Assembly (NCBI RefSeq): GCF_030272615.1
Contig: NW_026728917.1
Coordinates: 248,001 to 312,000, forward strand
From: Cryptomeria japonica
Lineage: Eukaryota; Streptophyta; Pinopsida; Cupressales; Cupressaceae
DNA length: 64,000 nt
Direction of reading: 5' to 3'
Position 1 is the stretch's first letter. Every line of letters starts with the position of its first letter. Made by a program: the position numbers and the translations under genes. Positions 61,469-64,000 of the stretch are shown here, one piece after another. The notes beneath the pieces were generated by a model. That model searched no databases. It was not told where the DNA came from and saw nothing but the letters and a program-made list of their open reading frames with translations.

Positions 61469-62192
61469 GCTAAATATCTGCCGTTACAGCCTTCAACACC
61501 AAGGCACGCTTCTTTGTAATAGGATTGAATAATACTACATTCAGTATTATGCCAGAAACTACATAATAGAATATGTGGTCTCAGTTTTTCCACAAGGGAA
61601 ACATTAAAAATACAAGTATCCACATCTTACACTTCAGGGTTTCCACAACTTTAGTTGGAATCTCACTTTTTCTTTCGTTGGAACAGATACAACATTTTGA
61701 CCTTGACTGGGTGCAAATAACCAGTGTTAATTAGCTTTGATTGGGTGCCAAGTAATTACTCTAGTTTGGTGCGAATAATATGACTATGGGGTGTTCTGCT
61801 AGAACATTATTTTTTTAATACTTGAAGTGATCCTACACGTCAAAATTACTACAACTTTTTCATAGTTGGAATGTCTATTTTTCTTAGATGAAAGTGTACA
61901 TTGAAATCAAATACAAATTTTTTTTATCATTTATAATTTAATAATTTATTCTATGTGAAATATGTACACATTTTATTTAATGTTGAGTTTATTTCAGTGG
62001 ATTAGATAATTATTTAATATAGTTATATTTCAATAAACGATATAACTGTTGTTTAAATTAATTTCTTTCTTTTCATTCTATCATTCTTATTCAATTACAT
62101 ATATTTTCATACATTGCACATTATGTTGTCTTTATTTACACACATTTTTATACATGTACCATTTACTATAACCGATGCACTGCAAAATAGGA
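61469..62192. promoter_or_regulatory. Upstream region of ankyrin/PGG gene, unit 3
   Basis: Same as 3633-4356. No substitution was noticed, so any expression difference of copy 3 would have to come from its intron changes, the coding change or more distant sequence. Confidence 0.35.
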
Positions 62193-63740
62193 TGTTAGGA
62201 ACACAAACAAAAGACTCAAGAATCAACTGTTAGTGTTAGTATCATAAACGAAATACGATCCTAAGCAAGCATATGAAGAGAGATCAAACATTTAATGGAA
62301 AGTATGCAAAAACAAAAGAAAGACACAAGACCCTTCCAAATGCTTGCCAACATGTTCATAGTAGCTTCTCCCTTGTTCCTCTCCTCTCCAAGTTCCACAT
62401 GAGTGTAGCCCTTAGCTCTTTGCACTACTATGGAAGTCTTATGGAGATTCAAGATTTATGAAAAATGATTTAAAATATGCAAATGCAAGCGAAATATGAG
62501 AAAGCCTAATTAAGCTATCTTGGTTTTAACCAAAATAACAATGTAGATTAGATGACTCCTAAAATGATCTCTTAAATTTCACTATAGATTAGATGCATAC
62601 AAGATTTCTGGATCTGAATTATGAAGGAATGGGCTCTATTTATAGGAAAAATAGGGCAATGGATGGTTGAGATTAAGTAATCTCAACAAGGGTCAAGATA
62701 GAAAGATTTATGATCCATGTGAGGGCTTTCAACCCAATCCCAGGATGACAAATGCCAACATGAGATGGCTTGAGAGGAGAGGGAAGAAGCATTAAATGCT
62801 TGAAATGACATGAAGGTTAGGTTAGGAGTTAAGGTTAAGCTTGAGTTGAATGAATAAAGTCGCTATCCAATGAATAATGCCTTTATCCAATGGCTAAACT
62901 CTTGTACAAGAGTTAGTGGGTGAGTTGAGTTAACCATTAATGCTTGAAGAGACCCATGAGTCAAAAGGATGGTTAAGTTAGAGGAAAGTCTCTAACCATG
63001 TGGGTGAGTTGAGTTAAGCATTAATGGTCATGTAAGAGCCATTAATGGTTTGGAATACTTTAGGCGTTAACCTGTTGAATACATAAAGCCTTTAATGCTT
63101 TTCAAAGACTTTGAGGCTTTGAGAAGTGACTTCAAGTTGCCTAGGAATGTGACAATATTTAGGAAATGGATTAGGCAAATTAGGAATGGTTTAGAAGAAT
63201 TTAGAAAGTGGTTAGAATTGTCTAGAAGGGGATTTAAGATGTAAGTGGGTTTGGTGGGTGAGGGAAAATAGGATTTTAATTAAAATAAAATTCATTTATT
63301 TCAACTAAATAGGTGCAACTTGCATTTGTAGGAGAATGCAAGTGGGGGGAGGGGGGGAGTAGTTTAAGGATTTAAATAAATATTTTATTATTTATTTAAA
63401 AGAGGAAAGAGGGTTAAATTCAATAAATATGTTTTATTCATTTAATTCCTTAAGAATGTAGCTTAATTAATATTTAAATAAATTGAATAATTTATTTAAT
63501 TAATAGGAGAAGAGGCTGAGGATGAATTAATTAAATTTTAATTTAATTAACTGATTATTAATAGTTAAATAATCAAATAAATAGTAAATATTCATTTAAT
63601 TAAATGGACAGATTTATGTGACTACTTTTGCCCCTCTTTGAGACGGTGCGGTTTATCACATCGTTTCAAAGAAAGAAAAATAGGTGTGAAGAAATATGCC
63701 CCATAAATGTTAATTTAGTGGGTGCTATGTCCCCTCGACA
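62193..63740 (-). mobile_element. Minus-strand LTR, unit 3
   Basis: Same as 4357-5904, with one substitution at 63632 (G to C) in the first part of the LTR. The TATA box is at 62637-62644 (minus). Confidence 0.5.
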
Positions 63741-64000
63741 GATGGGCTAAAAAATTTCAAAAAATCGGGTGATCTCTCGAAAAAGAACAAGAAGTTGAGG
63801 GGAGGTAGAATACAAGAAATTAGCAATAACGGTGAAATGATGGGAGAAAAATGGGGGTAAAATGAGGAAATGAGAGACGTTGGAAGTTTAGAGGGACCAC
63901 AACAGTAAGCGGGGTGAATTAGGGTTAGGGCTGGATGGTATATATGGGGGGGAAGGGGAAAAAATAGGCTCATTTGCACCTATCTCCTTGGCAGTTTAGA
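63741..64000 (+). promoter_or_regulatory. Telo-box and TATA region of the PMD locus, unit 3 (cut by window end)
   Basis: Same as 5905-6164. The telo-box is at 63919-63930 and the TATA box at 63939-63946. The presumed first exon would start 45 bases beyond the window. Confidence 0.45.

Larger units (their letters stand above)
57837..64000. repeat. Tandem array unit 3 (first 6,164 bp)
   Basis: Third, window-truncated copy, 28,913 bases after unit 2. Four differences from unit 2 were found: 59393 (T to C), 59961 (T to G), 60904 (A to T) and 63632 (G to C). Units 1 and 2 agree with each other at all four. Only the first of these changes a protein, in the ankyrin/PGG gene. The window ends just before the PMD pseudogene's presumed first exon. 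Confidence 0.96.

Noticed and set aside
1-64000. CRISPR array, bacterial operons, tRNA or rRNA genes
   Set aside because: No regular spacer-repeat pattern, cloverleaf or rRNA-like sequence was seen. The content is plant nuclear.

Overview
This is a stretch of plant nuclear DNA: intron-split genes, an ankyrin/PGG membrane-protein gene, a plant mobile domain (PMD) relic, and decayed Ty1/copia, Ty3/gypsy and LINE elements in AT-rich spacer. The old, stop-riddled retroelement load and a VLIG-like Cys/His-rich gene fragment fit a large-genome seed plant, perhaps a gymnosperm. That placement is inference; no species-level marker is visible.

The dominant feature is a head-to-tail tandem array with a unit of about 28.9 kb. 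Unit 1 is 1-28923, unit 2 is 28924-57836, and the first 6.2 kb of unit 3 is 57837-64000. The window opens inside the array, so the phase of these units is arbitrary. Units 1 and 2 differ by five substitutions that I found plus a 10-bp contraction of a GA microsatellite. Unit 3 shows four further substitutions against unit 2 in 6.2 kb.

Layout of one unit (unit 1 coordinates). An ACD6/ITN1-type ankyrin-repeat plus PGG transmembrane gene (973-3632, minus, three exons, apparently intact) is followed by a minus-strand LTR (4357-5904). A PMD (MAIN-like) pseudogene follows on the plus strand (6209-8861). Its main exon has 16 premature stops but no frameshift. Next is an ATG-rich spacer and a truncated Ty3/gypsy element (5' LTR 9820-10605, a primer-binding-site-like sequence, and a protease-region fragment to 12669). 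A minus-strand fragment of a Cys/His-rich, probably VLIG/GBP-like gene lies at 12917-13906, and a foldback hairpin at 14128-14257. A long AT-rich region with short tandem duplications and the GA microsatellite follows. A LINE relic (21455-25925) is interrupted by a 5'-truncated Ty1/copia element (22124-25568) flanked by a 5-bp ATTAT duplication. The unit ends with relics of older ankyrin-gene copies (25960-28920).

The only gene per unit that looks functional is the ankyrin/PGG gene, present three times in this window. The exon-1, promoter and 3'-flank relics at the unit end show that an older tandem ankyrin array existed before the present 28.9-kb amplification. The biology most worth attention is this recent amplification of an ACD6-like gene family, carrying its transposon cargo with it.
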